From contig JARBJD010000298.1 of the NCBI GenBank assembly GCA_033064195.1, positions 1 through 64,000 of the forward strand: a DNA stretch of 64,000 nucleotides, in the 5' to 3' direction. Origin of the DNA: Blattamonas nauphoetae. Lineage: Eukaryota > Preaxostyla > Oxymonadida. The notes beneath the pieces were generated by a model that saw only the letters and a list, made by a program, of their open reading frames with translations, did no database searches and was not told the origin of the DNA. Position numbers and translations under genes: made by a program. Positions 1 to 9,965 of this stretch are shown here, piece by piece (the first letter of the stretch is position 1; the number at the start of each line of letters is the position of its first letter).

Positions 1-190
1 AAGAAGACGGTGAGAGATGATAAAGTTGAGAAAACGAAAACATCGGTAATCCTGCATAACGGGCCAAAATTTCAAAGGAGCAAAAAGAAAGGACGCAATG
101 GGGTGGGCCCTCAACCTGTTATGTTGGAAAGATGCTGAGTGATCCAACAGTAATGTCGACAGGGTTGGGTCGATCAATAAGTCACGAAAA

Positions 191-434
191 TTGGATCGCA
201 GCATCAACTATCTTTCTCATTTTGATGAGGCTTTTAATACTCTTTTCCAATCATGTGATGTATGCCTTGTTGACAATCAGACCCTATAAGCAAAACACAA
301 GAAAAGTTGAATTCATCTGCCTCATTTTGACAGACTTGAGGATATAATATCGATGAAGGAGACGCGTGAAATGATAGAAAAATGAAATTGAAAGCCTCAT
401 CAAAATGAGAAAGATGGTTGATCCTGCGATCAAT
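191..434. repeat. Secondary inverted repeat inside the foldback arm
   Basis: Bases 191-236 (containing TCTTTCTCATTTTGATGAGG) are repeated inverted at 389-434, so the left arm itself folds into a stem with a loop of about 150 bp. The same secondary stem exists in the right arm near 1280-1525 because the arms mirror each other. Confidence 0.7.
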
Positions 435-512
435 TTTGTGAATCAATCAGGACAAAAGTTCCTGGCATACCTGTCCAGGAACTCTCAGCAATCACTTCAC
501 TAACCAAAGAAG

Positions 513-1037
513 ATGGGGAGAAACAAAGCGAACATACGCGTTGGGAAGGAGAGAGAAAAAGAAGAGGTCGAGAAAAGTAAAAATCAGAACCAACTGTCAG
601 CGAGGAAATTGGCATTAATTACTTTAGGTGTTGTCAAAGTGTCGGATCATACACTATTCACTGAATCATGTTATCTTAGTCTCGTGAATACATTGAAGTT
701 CAAGTACTGGTTGAATTGTATTGAATGCCTGAATTTAATGTCGGAAGAATCACTCGACATGGATCAGAATTTTATACATCATTTAATGAATCCACTTTCT
801 CTCGAAATGATGGATGATTCAATTGAATACTATTTTGTGATAGATGATCGAGTTGAGTCAAGGACGGTACGTTTCATTTTTTGGTTTGTGAATGTCGAAC
901 TTCTGAATGATATCAAATCGTCTGACTCATGTAAAGGAGATGACAATCGCTTGAACCCGATCCAGTGGAAAAAGAATCATTTGAACAAGCTGATTGGTGA
1001 ATTGAAGCGTTCAGATTGTGTAAACTTCGATAAATGA
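513..1037 (+). CDS. Hypothetical ORF spanning arm and centre of the foldback element
   Basis: This 174-codon open frame starts in the left arm and fills most of the unique centre of the foldback element. The first 45 or so residues are charged (rich in K, E and R) and come from arm sequence that also exists inverted in the other arm. The rest comes from the centre and has an ordinary mixed composition with D/E-rich and aromatic patches. I recognise no family. It could be a cargo fragment, a small element protein, or a chance frame. The fact that it fills the unique centre is the only argument in its favour. Confidence 0.3.
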   Translation: MGRNKANIRVGKEREKEEVEKSKNQNQLSARKLALITLGVVKVSDHTLFTESCYLSLVNTLKFKYWLNCIECLNLMSEESLDMDQNFIHHLMNPLSLEMMDDSIEYYFVIDDRVESRTVRFIFWFVNVELLNDIKSSDSCKGDDNRLNPIQWKKNHLNKLIGELKRSDCVNFDK

Positions 1038-1707
1038 TGATAATATTCACGTCATGGTGCAACTACCATGTTCCGACACTTTGACAACACCTCAAATTAA
1101 TGCCAATTTCCTCGCTGACAGTTGGTTCTGATTTTACTGCTCGAAATCTTCTTTTTTCTCTCTCCTTCATAACGATGTTTCGCTTTGTTTCTCCCCTATC
1201 TTTCTTTTGGTTAGTGAAGTGATTTGAGAGTTCCTGGACAGGTATGCCAGGAACTCTTGTCCTGATTGATTCACAAAATTATCGCAGGATCAACCATCTT
1301 TCTCATTTTGATGAGGCTTTCAATTTCATTTTTCTATCATTTCACGCGTCTCCTTCATCGATAATTATGCCCTCAAGTCTGTCAAAATGAGGCAGATGAA
1401 TTCAACTTTTCTTGTGTTTTTTGCTTATAGGGTCTGATTGTCAACAAGGCATACATCACATGATTTCAAAAGAGTATTAAAAGCCTTGTCAAAATGAGAA
1501 AGATAGTTGATGCTGCGATCCAATTTTCGTGACTTATTGATCGACCCACCCTGTCGACATTACTGTTGGATCACTCAGCATCTTTCCAACATAACAGGTT
1601 GAGGGCCAATTCCCATTGCGATTTCTTTTTGCTCCTTGAAATTTTGGCCCGTTATGCAGGATTACCGATGTTTTCGTTTTCTCAACTTTATCATCTCACC
1701 GTCTTCA

Positions 1708-2639
1708 TGTCCATTTTTTTCTTCATCATTTCCAATCGTTGAATTGGTATGGTTAGCACTTTTTTATCCAAATTGAAAAAGTGAAAAGAAATCGATTTTT
1801 CTGAAGGCCCCAAGGTTCCTTCTAAAAATGTTTGAAAAGAGTTCACAACATTTGAGCTTTGTTAGGACTTTAGGTCTTAGTTGACATCATCTGAATCCAT
1901 CAAAGACTTTAATAAAAGATAAAGGTGGTCAATCTGAATTAACGCTTCGTTTTGATTTCTCGAGCGAGAATAGTTTGGTTCATTATTCCTCTCTCAAACA
2001 ACTGAAGAGATGATAGTTCCGAATCAGGCCACATGTTCATCAGGCGTACGAGAACCACTCCACGTTAAGTGACATTTCTACATTTGGGTCAATATTTTGA
2101 CATCATAGAAAAGTTCGAGATCACCCCTTCAAAACCTCCTCTCCGCATTCTTTTTTCAAATTTGCTGTTAAATCTCAAATAGCTCTTTCTCACCTCCATG
2201 AACTGATTACATGTGTTTTTCGATCTATTCATACCAGTAGACAAATTGGAGGTGGATTACAAAACAATATGGGTTGATCGTCATTTGGTGGACTATGTAC
2301 GGTCTACCATCTTCCTCACTGCACTGGATGTGGGCGAATGTCTCCTTCACCACCATATTACCTCTTCTCTCATTCTCTCTCTCTTCTGTTTTCCCTCTCT
2401 TCGCACGATTTTGAAGCTTGGATGAATGATTTCAGTTTTATTCACTTTTGGTGGTGTATTATCTCAAACAAGTGATTTTTCTTTAGTTTGTTTTCTCAAG
2501 AAAGTGTTAATTGTGAGTTGAAAACAACAAGATTCATGGAAGACACAATTAAGATGGAAAGTGCTGATGAGAGAAAGAGTGGAGGGAGGCGGAGGCTCGA
2601 GGAGGTGAGTTTGGATGTCGCAGAAGGAAAAGGAGTCTA
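1708..2639. other. Intergenic stretch, no feature recognised
   Basis: AT-rich sequence between the foldback element and the first minisatellite. Only short open frames occur, and neither strand shows a recognisable protein, RNA or repeat structure. Confidence 0.5.
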
Positions 2640-2745
2640 TCGGAAGGAGGTGAGTGGAGGACGAGGGAGGTGAGTGGAGGGCGAGGGAGGTGAGTGGAGG
2701 ATTAGAGGGAGGGAGAAGTGCAGAAGACGAGGGAGGCAAGTAGAG
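2640..2745. repeat. Short purine-rich tandem repeat
   Basis: A run of imperfect units built on GAGGTGAGTGGAGG, with strong purine bias on the plus strand. It leads directly into the 30-bp minisatellite and shares its strand asymmetry. Confidence 0.7.
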
Positions 2746-2754
2746 GTGAGTGGA

Positions 2755-4462
2755 GTGTGTGGTGGCGATGGGGAGCGAAATGGAGTTTGGTGGCGATGAG
2801 GAGCGAAATGGAGTGTTTGGTGGCGATGAGGAGCGAAGCGGAGTGTTTGGTGGCGATAGAGAGCGAACTGGAGTGTTTGGTGGCGATGAGGAGCGAAATG
2901 GAATGTTTGGTGGCGATAGGAGCGAAGCGGAGTGTTTGGTGGCGATGGGGAGCGAAGCGGAATGTTTGGTGGCGATGGGGAGAAGTGGAGTGTTTGGTGG
3001 CGATGGGGAGCGAACTGGAGTGGTTGGTGGCGATGAGGAGCGAAATGGAGTGTTTGGTGGCGATGGGGAGCGAAGCGGAGTGTTTGGTGGCGATGGGGCG
3101 AAGCGGAATGTTTGGTGGCGATGAGGAGCGAAGCGGAATGTTTGGTGGCGATGGGGCGAAGTGGAGTGTTTGGTGGCGATGGGAGCGAAGTGGAGTGTTT
3201 GGTGGCGAGTAGGGAGCGGAAGCGGAGTGTTTGGTGGCGATAGGGGAGCGAAGCGGAGTGTTTGGTGGCGATGGGGAGCGAACTGGAGTGTTTGGTGGCG
3301 ATGAGGAGCGAAGGAGTGTTTGGTGGCGATGGGGAGCGAAGCGGAATGTTTGGTGGCGATGAGGAGCGAAGTGGAGTGTTTGGTGGCGATGAGGAGCGAA
3401 GCGGAGTGTTTGGTGGCGATGGGGAGCGAAGCGGAATGTTTGGTGGCGATGAGGAGCGAAGCGGAGGTTTGGTGGCGATAGGAGCGAAGCGGAGTGTTTG
3501 GTGGCGATAGAGAGCGAACTGGAGTGTTTGGTGGCGATGAGGAGCGAAGCGGAGTGTTTGGTGGCGATAGAGAGCGAACTGGAATGTTTGGTGGCGATGA
3601 TGAGCGAAATGGAGTGTTTGGTGGCGATAGGGGCGAAGTGGAGGTTTGGTGGCGATGAGGAGCGAAATGGAGTGTTTGGTGGCGATAGGGAGCGAAGTGG
3701 AGTGTTTGGTGGCGATGAGGCGCGAAGCGGAGGTTTGGTGGCGATAGAGAGCGAACTGGAGTGTGGTGGCGATGAGGAGCGAAATGGAGTGTTTGGTGGC
3801 GATGGGGAGCGAAGCGGAGTGTTTGGTGGCGATGGGGAGCGAAGTGGAGTGTTTGGTGGCGATGAGGAGCGAAGCGGAGTGTTTGGTGGCGATAGGAGCG
3901 AAGTGGGGTGTTTGGTGGCGATGAGGAGCGAAGTGGAGGTTTGGTGGCGATAGAGAGCGAACTGGAGTGTGTGGTGGCGATGAGGAGCGAAATGGAGGTT
4001 TGGTGGCGATGGGGAGCGAAGCGGAGTGTTTGGTGGCGATGGGGAGCGAAGTGGAGTGTTTGGTGGCGATGAGGAGCGAAGCGGAGTGTTTGGTGGCGAT
4101 GAGGAGCGAAGTGGAGTGTTTGGTGGCGATGGGGAGCGAAGTGGAGTGTTTGGTGGCGATGAGGAGCGAAGCGGAGTGTTTGGTGGCGATGGGGAGCGAA
4201 GTGGAGTGTTTGGTGGCGATGGGGAGCGAAGTGGAGTGTTTGGTGGCGATAGGGAGCGAAGTGGAGTGTTTGGTGGCGATAGGGAGCGAAGTGGAGTGTT
4301 TGGTGGCGATAGGGAGCGAAGCGGAGTGTTTGGTAGCGATGGGGAGCGAACCGGAGTGTTTGGTGGCGATAGGGAGCGGGCGGAGTGTTTGGTGGCGATG
4401 GGGAGCGAAGTGGAGTGTTTGGTGGCGATAGGGAGCGAAGTGGAGGTTGGTGGCGATGGATG
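2755..4462. repeat. 30-bp minisatellite, about 56 copies
   Basis: The tandem unit is 30 bp and contains GTGTTTGGTGGCGATG followed by GGGAGCGAAGCGGA, with A/G variants at a few positions and occasional units of 27-29 bp. Both strands stay open over long distances: a minus-strand frame runs from 4516 to 2702. That frame drifts between three different decapeptide readings (for example SPPNTPLRS, IATKHSAS and RHQTLRFA) whenever a unit changes length. This shows that the reading frame is not being kept and that the openness simply reflects the lack of stops in the unit. Confidence 0.9.
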
Positions 4463-4579
4463 GCGATGGTGAGGGTGTGGTGGAGCTTGAGAGCGATAAA
4501 GGACAGCTGAGTTCATCGGTACGAAGAGGACTGAGATAGCGGTGGTTGCTTGAGTGGGAATATTGATGGTGGTGTACTA

Positions 4580-4701
4580 CTGAGTGGTGGGGAGTGGAGA
4601 TGAGAGGTTGGCTGAGTGGTGGGGAGCGGAGATGAGAGGTTGGCTGAGTGGTGGGGAGTGGAGATGAGAGGTTGGCTGAGTGGTGGGGAGTGGAGATGAG
4701 T
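4580..4701. repeat. 32-bp minisatellite, four copies
   Basis: Four near-identical 32-bp units contain GGTTGGCTGAGTGGTGGGGA and then GTGGAGATGAGA. The sequence is unrelated to the 30-bp array just upstream except for the same G-rich strand. Confidence 0.85.
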
Positions 4702-5099
4702 GCTAGGTTGGTGGCTGGGAGGAATGTACACCATCGCTAATTGGACCTGGAAGATAAAGAAGTCACGAAGAAGGATTGAGACATATCGTTTTTCTTACCA
4801 CAACTGAAGTGAACTTGATGCTATGATCCAAAGTCTAGTGGAGGAATTGAGTGAATGACAGACAACCTACAAGAGGAGAAGACAAAATGAGAATGATTGT
4901 TGATGAAAGAGAAAAATTTGTGAAATATAAACGGAATTGTTCTAAAACAGAAATCAATAATGAAAAATATGTCTTTCAGTGTTGTCCTCACTCATTCCAA
5001 GTCCTGCTGTGAACCTAGTACCGGACACAAGGCCGTAAATGGTACTAGGCTAGCCCTGTTCGGCCAAAAGGCCTGGCAGGATAAGCCAGGTATGGAATG

Positions 5100-5465
5100 A
5101 GCGAGGTGGTAGGGGTTTAATTGTAATAAAATGGCGAGGTGAAAATGAATTAGAATCAAAAGAATAGGAGAGCTTGGAGGTGAATATAGAATTGGAGAAG
5201 TTGGAGTGATTGGATGAACAAGAGAATGAGAAGAATGAAAAAGTGAAGAAGGAGAAGAATGAATAAGTGAAGAAGGGGAAGAATGAATAAGTGAAGAAGG
5301 AAAAGAATGAAGAGTATGAGAATTAGGAGTTGAAGAAGAAACATTTGAAAGATATGAATAACGAAAAGATGTAAGAGACTGAAGACCCGAACTCACCTCA
5401 TTCTCATCCCGTCTCTCAACTTCCTCCTTCTCAAACACCTTCCTCTCCCTTTTGTCCTCTCTCTG
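5100..5465 (-). CDS. Possible host exon, charged then serine-rich
   Basis: On the minus strand, a plausible 3' splice site (TTTTTCAG, about 5466) is followed by an open stretch that first encodes a basic and acidic segment (REDKRERKVFEKEEVERRDE) and then a serine/proline/histidine-rich tract from imperfect AGAAGAATGAATAAGTGA-type repeats at about 5215-5300. The repeat-derived part may be neutral. There is no family match. A multi-exon minus-strand gene continuing to the open frame at 5683-6183 is possible, but I could not find a convincing donor and acceptor pair for all parts. Confidence 0.3.
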
Positions 5466-5682
5466 AAAAACGCAATAAGAAGTCAAATGAAGACGCGTTC
5501 ACACAAACAGGGGCCCCGGTCAAGGAGGTATCTGATCGGAAAAATCCAAGGTATTCCTTCAGACCGGTGATTATGACCCGAAAATATGAGTGACTGTCTG
5601 GGAAGACAGTATGTCTAAAGTGAATAAAAAGATGAACTATCAAAAAGAGACACACCGGTGGAAGGAATGAACGGAATTTCCG

Positions 5683-6183
5683 TCATTCCCATTCAATTGA
5701 GTGAGATGTGAAGTGAAAAATCAATAAGGTCATCCGAGGAGCGGATTGGTTCAGTGAGGTGATGTGAAACAAAATTTGAAAGGACTCCGAATTCGGAGTC
5801 GCAGCAGTTTTTCCCATGCTGCTCTGAAAAGAAACAGTACTGAATTTTCTTCCCTGAAAACAAGGGATTTTGAGAAGACAGAAAGTAACCGAGAACATAC
5901 TGGTTCCTAAAATGCGGACCAGTATCAGTAAATACAGTGATGTGTTTCTTGGAAGTGTATGAATCAAGAGAAAATAAATCGGCAAGACATTCTTGAACAA
6001 AACGGTGATCATGAGAAAGAACAGGGAAATAAAGTTGTGATATGTTTTTGATAACAGAATTCTGTGAGGTGAAACAAGTAATGCAGAGATGAGAAACTGA
6101 AGTTTTAGATAAAAATCGTGTCCGACTTGGTCATTGGAAAGAGGTAATGTCCAATTTTCTTTAAAGTCCATGACGATGACCAA
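5683..6183 (-). CDS. Hypothetical minus-strand ORF, 166 codons
   Basis: An open frame with long hydrophobic stretches between residues about 25 and 105, which could be membrane segments or merely the translation of T-rich DNA. No conserved motif is recognised. It lies upstream, on the same strand, of the possible exon at 5100-5465 and could belong to the same intron-containing gene. Confidence is low. Confidence 0.25.
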   Translation of the reverse strand: MVIVMDFKENWTLPLSNDQVGHDFYLKLQFLISALLVSPHRILLSKTYHNFISLFFLMITVLFKNVLPIYFLLIHTLPRNTSLYLLILVRILGTSMFSVTFCLLKIPCFQGRKFSTVSFQSSMGKTAATPNSESFQILFHITSLNQSAPRMTLLIFHFTSHSIEWE

Positions 6184-6549
6184 TGTGTCATCGTCTATGG
6201 ATGAAATGGATGAATTGTAATAATTTCTTTGTGTTTCGGCTATTTTTTGTGTTTTTCTATTGTTTTTAGTTCATTTTGTTCTTTTCTGTGAGTTTTTGTT
6301 TTGTGCTTTTAATGTTTCTTCTTTTTGTAAATATTTGCCTCGTTCACAAAGGAACAGAGGTCGGTTCTTTGTTGCTTTTTCAGGAATTTTGTTTGTTTGC
6401 AGAAAGTAGAGTAAGAGATTTTGGTTTTCCTTCCTCAACTAGCTGACGGTGAAGCTCCTTTTCGTTGTTTCAAGGAGCCTTGTTTCGATGTGGTGTGTTT
6501 CGGTTGCTATGGTTTCGAGGGAGTTGTCCGAGTTGATGGACTATCTGAC

Positions 6550-7410
6550 CTGCTGAGGAGGAATAGCAGGTCATCGTCGTCCAGTGTGTCAACTGCTGGC
6601 TTTTCTAATAGTATAAAGAGAATTGGGTGAAAAGGAGTGTGAGCATACGTTTCTTAACCCTCTTCTGTGGTTTTCTTTTCTGGTTTTCGCAGCTTGGTGA
6701 CGTTTTATCTTCTATTGCTTTCATCAGTTCAGTGTCTTCGAGGATGTTTATTTTCTGTGAGAATGATTGAAAAAAGGAAAAGGAACCTGTTTTGAGGCCG
6801 GTCGACGTCGAGTGGGATTCCGAGGTCTCCCACCGATTCTGTCGAATCGGGAGCGGGCATAGTTATATGCCCCCTCCTCGACGTCGAAACCAACAGCCTG
6901 TGTCTCGCCAAGTGAGAGTACTTGGGAGACACACTGCATCAATTTCACCTTGTCGTCTTTGCACCTCATTTCACGATGTAAATGAGTTAAAGACGAAATA
7001 AGTGAAGTGAATTTATCTAAAGAGAGAAAGAATGAGAGAAAAGAAAGCCAAACTATTGTAATGAGCAAGGACAATCTCCTTGATTGGTATGAGTTCATGA
7101 CGACTATCCAGAGCTTTGATGAGAGGTGCTGCTGGATAGTCGCGATATTGTTTGACGAGAAGGTCGTAAATCTCCTTCCCGTGCGTGCTAATGGTTGATT
7201 TGGGTTTTGTAATATAAGCTTCCATGGTTGCGAGAAGATATGATGGGGATAAGAATTTTCGAGTTTTGCTTGAATATTTCTTGGGGTTGTCTGAAGATGT
7301 GAGAAATCTGTCTTCAATGGCCCACAAGTCTGGGTCATCATCTTCTCTGACTCTATTCAAGAGTGAGAACACCCTCAACCGATGTCCAATTTCCTCTTTA
7401 CTCCCTCCAA
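6550..7410 (-). CDS. Multi-exon host gene with tiny introns, function unknown
   Basis: At least four exons read in consistent phase on the minus strand: exon 1 (about 7410-7054), exon 2 (7016-6787), exon 3 (6754-6659) and exon 4 (about 6599-6550). Exon 1 encodes a compact mixed-composition segment including RVREDDDPDLWAIEDRF and IYDLLVKQYRDYPAAP. Exon 2 includes LMQCVSQVLSLGETQAVGF and an arginine-rich end. Exon 3 is lysine/glutamate-rich, and exon 4 encodes an acidic run (DTLDDDDLLFLL). Introns 1 and 2 are 37 and 32 nt, both GT-AG with a pyrimidine tract; the third is less certain. Phase is kept across both short introns, which strongly supports a real gene. The 5' end runs into the 32-bp minisatellite at 7556 and was not found; the 3' end is also open. 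I do not recognise the family. Confidence 0.6.
6755..6786 (-). other. 32-nt spliceosomal intron (predicted)
   Basis: On the minus strand it begins GTTCC and ends CATTCTCACAG. It interrupts the coding sequence in phase 0 between RPASKQ and KINILEDTEL. A CAG precedes the donor, as in a canonical exon end. Confidence 0.6.
7017..7053 (-). other. 37-nt spliceosomal intron (predicted)
   Basis: On the minus strand it begins GTTTGGC and ends TCTCTCTTTAG, with a T/C-rich body. Removing it joins exon 1 to exon 2 (phase 1) without a stop and continues the protein reading LAHYN-NKFTSLISS. Confidence 0.6.
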
Positions 7411-7555
7411 CCCATCACCAACTATCCTCTTCCCACCCCTACCCATCTCCCAACGACCTCTTCATGCTCCGACATCCTCACCAAATAACCTAATTTTATC
7501 CCGCTGCCACTCTATTCGAACAGGTTATGCCCCTTTCCCTTCCATCCATCTCAAA

Positions 7556-8400
7556 TTCATCTCCTCCATCCCTCCACCCATCGCAAATTCACCTACTTCC
7601 TCCCTCCACCCATCGCAAATTCACCTCCTTCCTCCCTCCACCCATCGCAGATTCACCTCCTTCCTCCCTCCACCCATCGCAAATTCACCTACTTCCTCCC
7701 TCCACCCATCGCAAATTCACCTACTTCCTCCCTCCACCCATCGCAAATTCACCTCCTTCCTCCCTCCACCCATCGCAAATTCACCTACTTCCTCCCTCCA
7801 CCCATCGCAAATTCACCTACTTCCTCCCTCCACCCATCGCAGATTCACCTCCTTCCTCCCTCCACCCATCGCAAATTCACCTACTTCCTCCCTCCACCCA
7901 TCGCAAATTCACCTACTTCCTCCCTCCACCCATCGCAAATTCACCTACTTCCTCCCTCCACCCATCGCAAATTCACCTACTTCCTCCCTCCACCCATCGC
8001 AAATTCACCTACTTCCTCCCTCCACCCATCGCAAATTCACCTACTTCCTCCCTCCACCCATCGCAAATTCACCTACTTCCTCCCTCCACCCATCGCAAAT
8101 TCACCTACTTCCTCCCTCCACCCATCGCAAATTCACCTACTTCCTCCCTCCACCCATCGCAAATTCACCTACTTCCTCCCTCCACCCATCGCAAATTCAC
8201 CTACTTCCTCCCTCCACCCATCGCACCTACTCCTTCCTCCCTCCACCCATCGCAAATTCACCTACTTCCTCCCTCCACCCATCGCAAATTCACCTACTTC
8301 CTCCCTCCACCCATCGCAAATTCACCTACTTCCTCCCTCCACCCATCGCAAATTCACCTCCTTCCTCCCTCCACCCATCGCAAATTCACCTCCTTCCTCA
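7556..8400. repeat. 32-bp minisatellite, about 26 copies
   Basis: Highly regular 32-bp units read CCTCCCTCCACCCATCGCAA then ATTCACCTACTT, with a C/A variant (CTCC for CTAC) and one shortened unit near 8222. Because 32 is not a multiple of 3, the translation cycles through all three frames, and the open frames across it carry no sign of frame maintenance. Confidence 0.95.
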
Positions 8401-8595
8401 CTTCCGCCAGTGGATCGACGGTCAAAAAAACCACTCCTCTCAGCTCTGGAATATCATGCTCTTGATGATTAGATGGTACTTATGCATGTTTTCCCGCAAT
8501 TCCAATATCTTTTCGTTCATTGTCAACTATCACAAAGCGTGTTCCCCTCCTCCTTGTCATCAACTCGACCAATTCACACCAATCCCAACTTTTGA

Positions 8596-8949
8596 GTGTT
8601 CACTCACCTCATTCATCTCCTCCGACTGTCCGTGTCGCACACACTTCCGACCGCCTCACCAAACTCAACAACAAGCCTTCATTCAAGCTCAGATGCAGCA
8701 ATCACAACTAGTGGGCAAGAAACAACACCTTCTGGTTCTGAACACTTTTCAACAGCGCTATCACATGTACCACCAACAGAACCATCAACAATAGATGCAA
8801 ATAAAACAAGCAAGCCCGATCCAACTCAAAATTGGTCAATTTGTCTCCACAGAGCAACAAAACAAGCCATTCAACAACAGTTTGCCCCGAAAGATATGGA
8901 GCAAAGTACAGCTCCTGAAGGATATTCTGTCAGAAAAATACAGCAATAG
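8596..8949 (+). CDS. Possible host coding piece, Ser/Thr/Pro-rich
   Basis: A 117-codon frame directly after the minisatellite. Its middle part has the composition of a disordered linker (HTLPTASPNSTTSLHSS, GQETTPSGSEHFST) and its end (PEGYSVRKIQQ) looks ordinary. Neighbouring frames are also open but more biased. No domain is recognised. It might be an exon of a larger plus-strand gene that runs through the repeat fields; no convincing splice sites were established. Confidence 0.25.
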   Translation: MFTHLIHLLRLSVSHTLPTASPNSTTSLHSSSDAAITTSGQETTPSGSEHFSTALSHVPPTEPSTIDANKTSKPDPTQNWSICLHRATKQAIQQQFAPKDMEQSTAPEGYSVRKIQQ

Positions 8950-9396
8950 CAACAACTTGAAATTTCGCAAATGCCATAGTCTCCAAAGGATCTCAAAACT
9001 CGTCTGCAGTCTTCATCTCTGAAATATCATTATCTCCCTGAAAAGTGGTGAAAATCAGTGCCTCACACAATAGTCTAGACTAATCGAACATAGTGAATCT
9101 CGAATTGTTGCCACTTAGTTTATGGATTAAGTGATTGATCAATGCGAGTTCTGCACGCTCCTCATCCTTCCTGAATCGTCCGTGGAGCCCAGTAACATCG
9201 ACAGCACTCTCACAAAATTGACCATTACCATCAACAGTGCAGTGTACAAACCAACTACGTCCACTCTGCGCGAATCACAATCGTCAAGTTTACCTTGACG
9301 AAATCCTCCATCGACGCGTCTGCTCTTAAAGCTGACATCTCCTGTGGCACTCTACAGTCACTCATAAACCATCAGCGTGTGAGGTCAAGGACAGAA

Positions 9397-9626
9397 CTTC
9401 ACATTTAGCCTCCGACATCAAGTCGTTCACACGACGCATTCCGGGTTCGATCCAAACGTCGACGACCGCATCGTGCTGGATTACAATCTCGAAAACACCA
9501 AGAACTGCACGCGCACGTACTTCTCGTGGTATTCCTTCAAAAGAATGGTCCAGTAAACCCTTCACATTTATCCTACGACATCAAGTCGTTCACACGACGC
9601 ATTCCGGGTTCGATCCAAACGTCGAC
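9397..9626. repeat. Direct duplication of about 67 bp
   Basis: Bases 9397-9463 and 9560-9626 are near-identical (both contain GACATCAAGTCGTTCACACG and CCGGGTTCGATCCAAACGTC), 163 bp apart. It looks like one step of local tandem duplication just upstream of the 30-bp minisatellite. Confidence 0.85.
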
Positions 9627-9701
9627 CACCTCACAAGCATGTCTTGGTCGACTACGCCGACAGAGTCGCTCTCTGCGCTCCAGTCGATCGTCCTCAGTTA
9701 A

Positions 9702-9965
9702 ATGTTCAACTGCGGACAGCCACAGCTCCATCAAACCAGTGATACAGACTTCGCCAGTCAACTCACCCAGCTTACTCTGACGAAGGGTTCCCTTATCACC
9801 AACGCTTCCATCATCGACACCCACTCTGCCAGCATGCCTATATCCCACGCACGCACCATCTCGCGCAACGACACTCTCCCCGACGACGAATCTGATATGT
9901 TTGTGCACGGTGGAGTGAACTCGGACTCACTCCAGTCCAACTGCAGCAACATTAGTTATGTCAGT
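9702..9965 (+). CDS. Non-repetitive open frame leading into a minisatellite
   Basis: About 85 codons of ordinary composition (for example QLTQLTLTKGSLITNASI and TISRNDTLPDDESDMFVH) lie in frame with the following 30-bp repeat, which would be read as a decapeptide repeat of the ASLAPRLSAL type. A real gene whose protein ends in such repeats is possible, but all three plus frames are open through the repeat, so the fusion is not evidence in itself. No family is recognised. Confidence 0.3.

Larger units (their letters stand above)
1..1707. mobile_element. Nested foldback (long inverted repeat) element
   Basis: Bases 1-645 are repeated in inverted orientation at 1073-1707, around a 427-bp unique centre. 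The outer ends (GAAGACGGTGAGA and its complement near 1694-1706) still match where the window begins, so the left arm may continue outside. Small indels and substitutions separate the arms, so they are not a recent perfect duplication. No transposase motif is visible. It could be a non-autonomous foldback transposon or an inverted duplication caused by a hairpin. Confidence 0.75.

Noticed and set aside
2702-4516. A 604-codon minus-strand open frame with decapeptide repeats
   Set aside because: It is produced by the 30-bp minisatellite having no stops on that strand. The reading drifts between frames at every length-variant unit, so the frame is not maintained.
7382-8794. A 470-codon plus-strand open frame
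   Set aside because: The 32-bp unit cycles through all three frames, so the protein would be the same repeat in three readings. No sign of selection.
9436-9466. GGGTTCGATCC words suggesting tRNA genes (also at 9604-9620)
   Set aside because: The flanks do not pair into a T-stem and no cloverleaf can be built. The word belongs to a local duplication.
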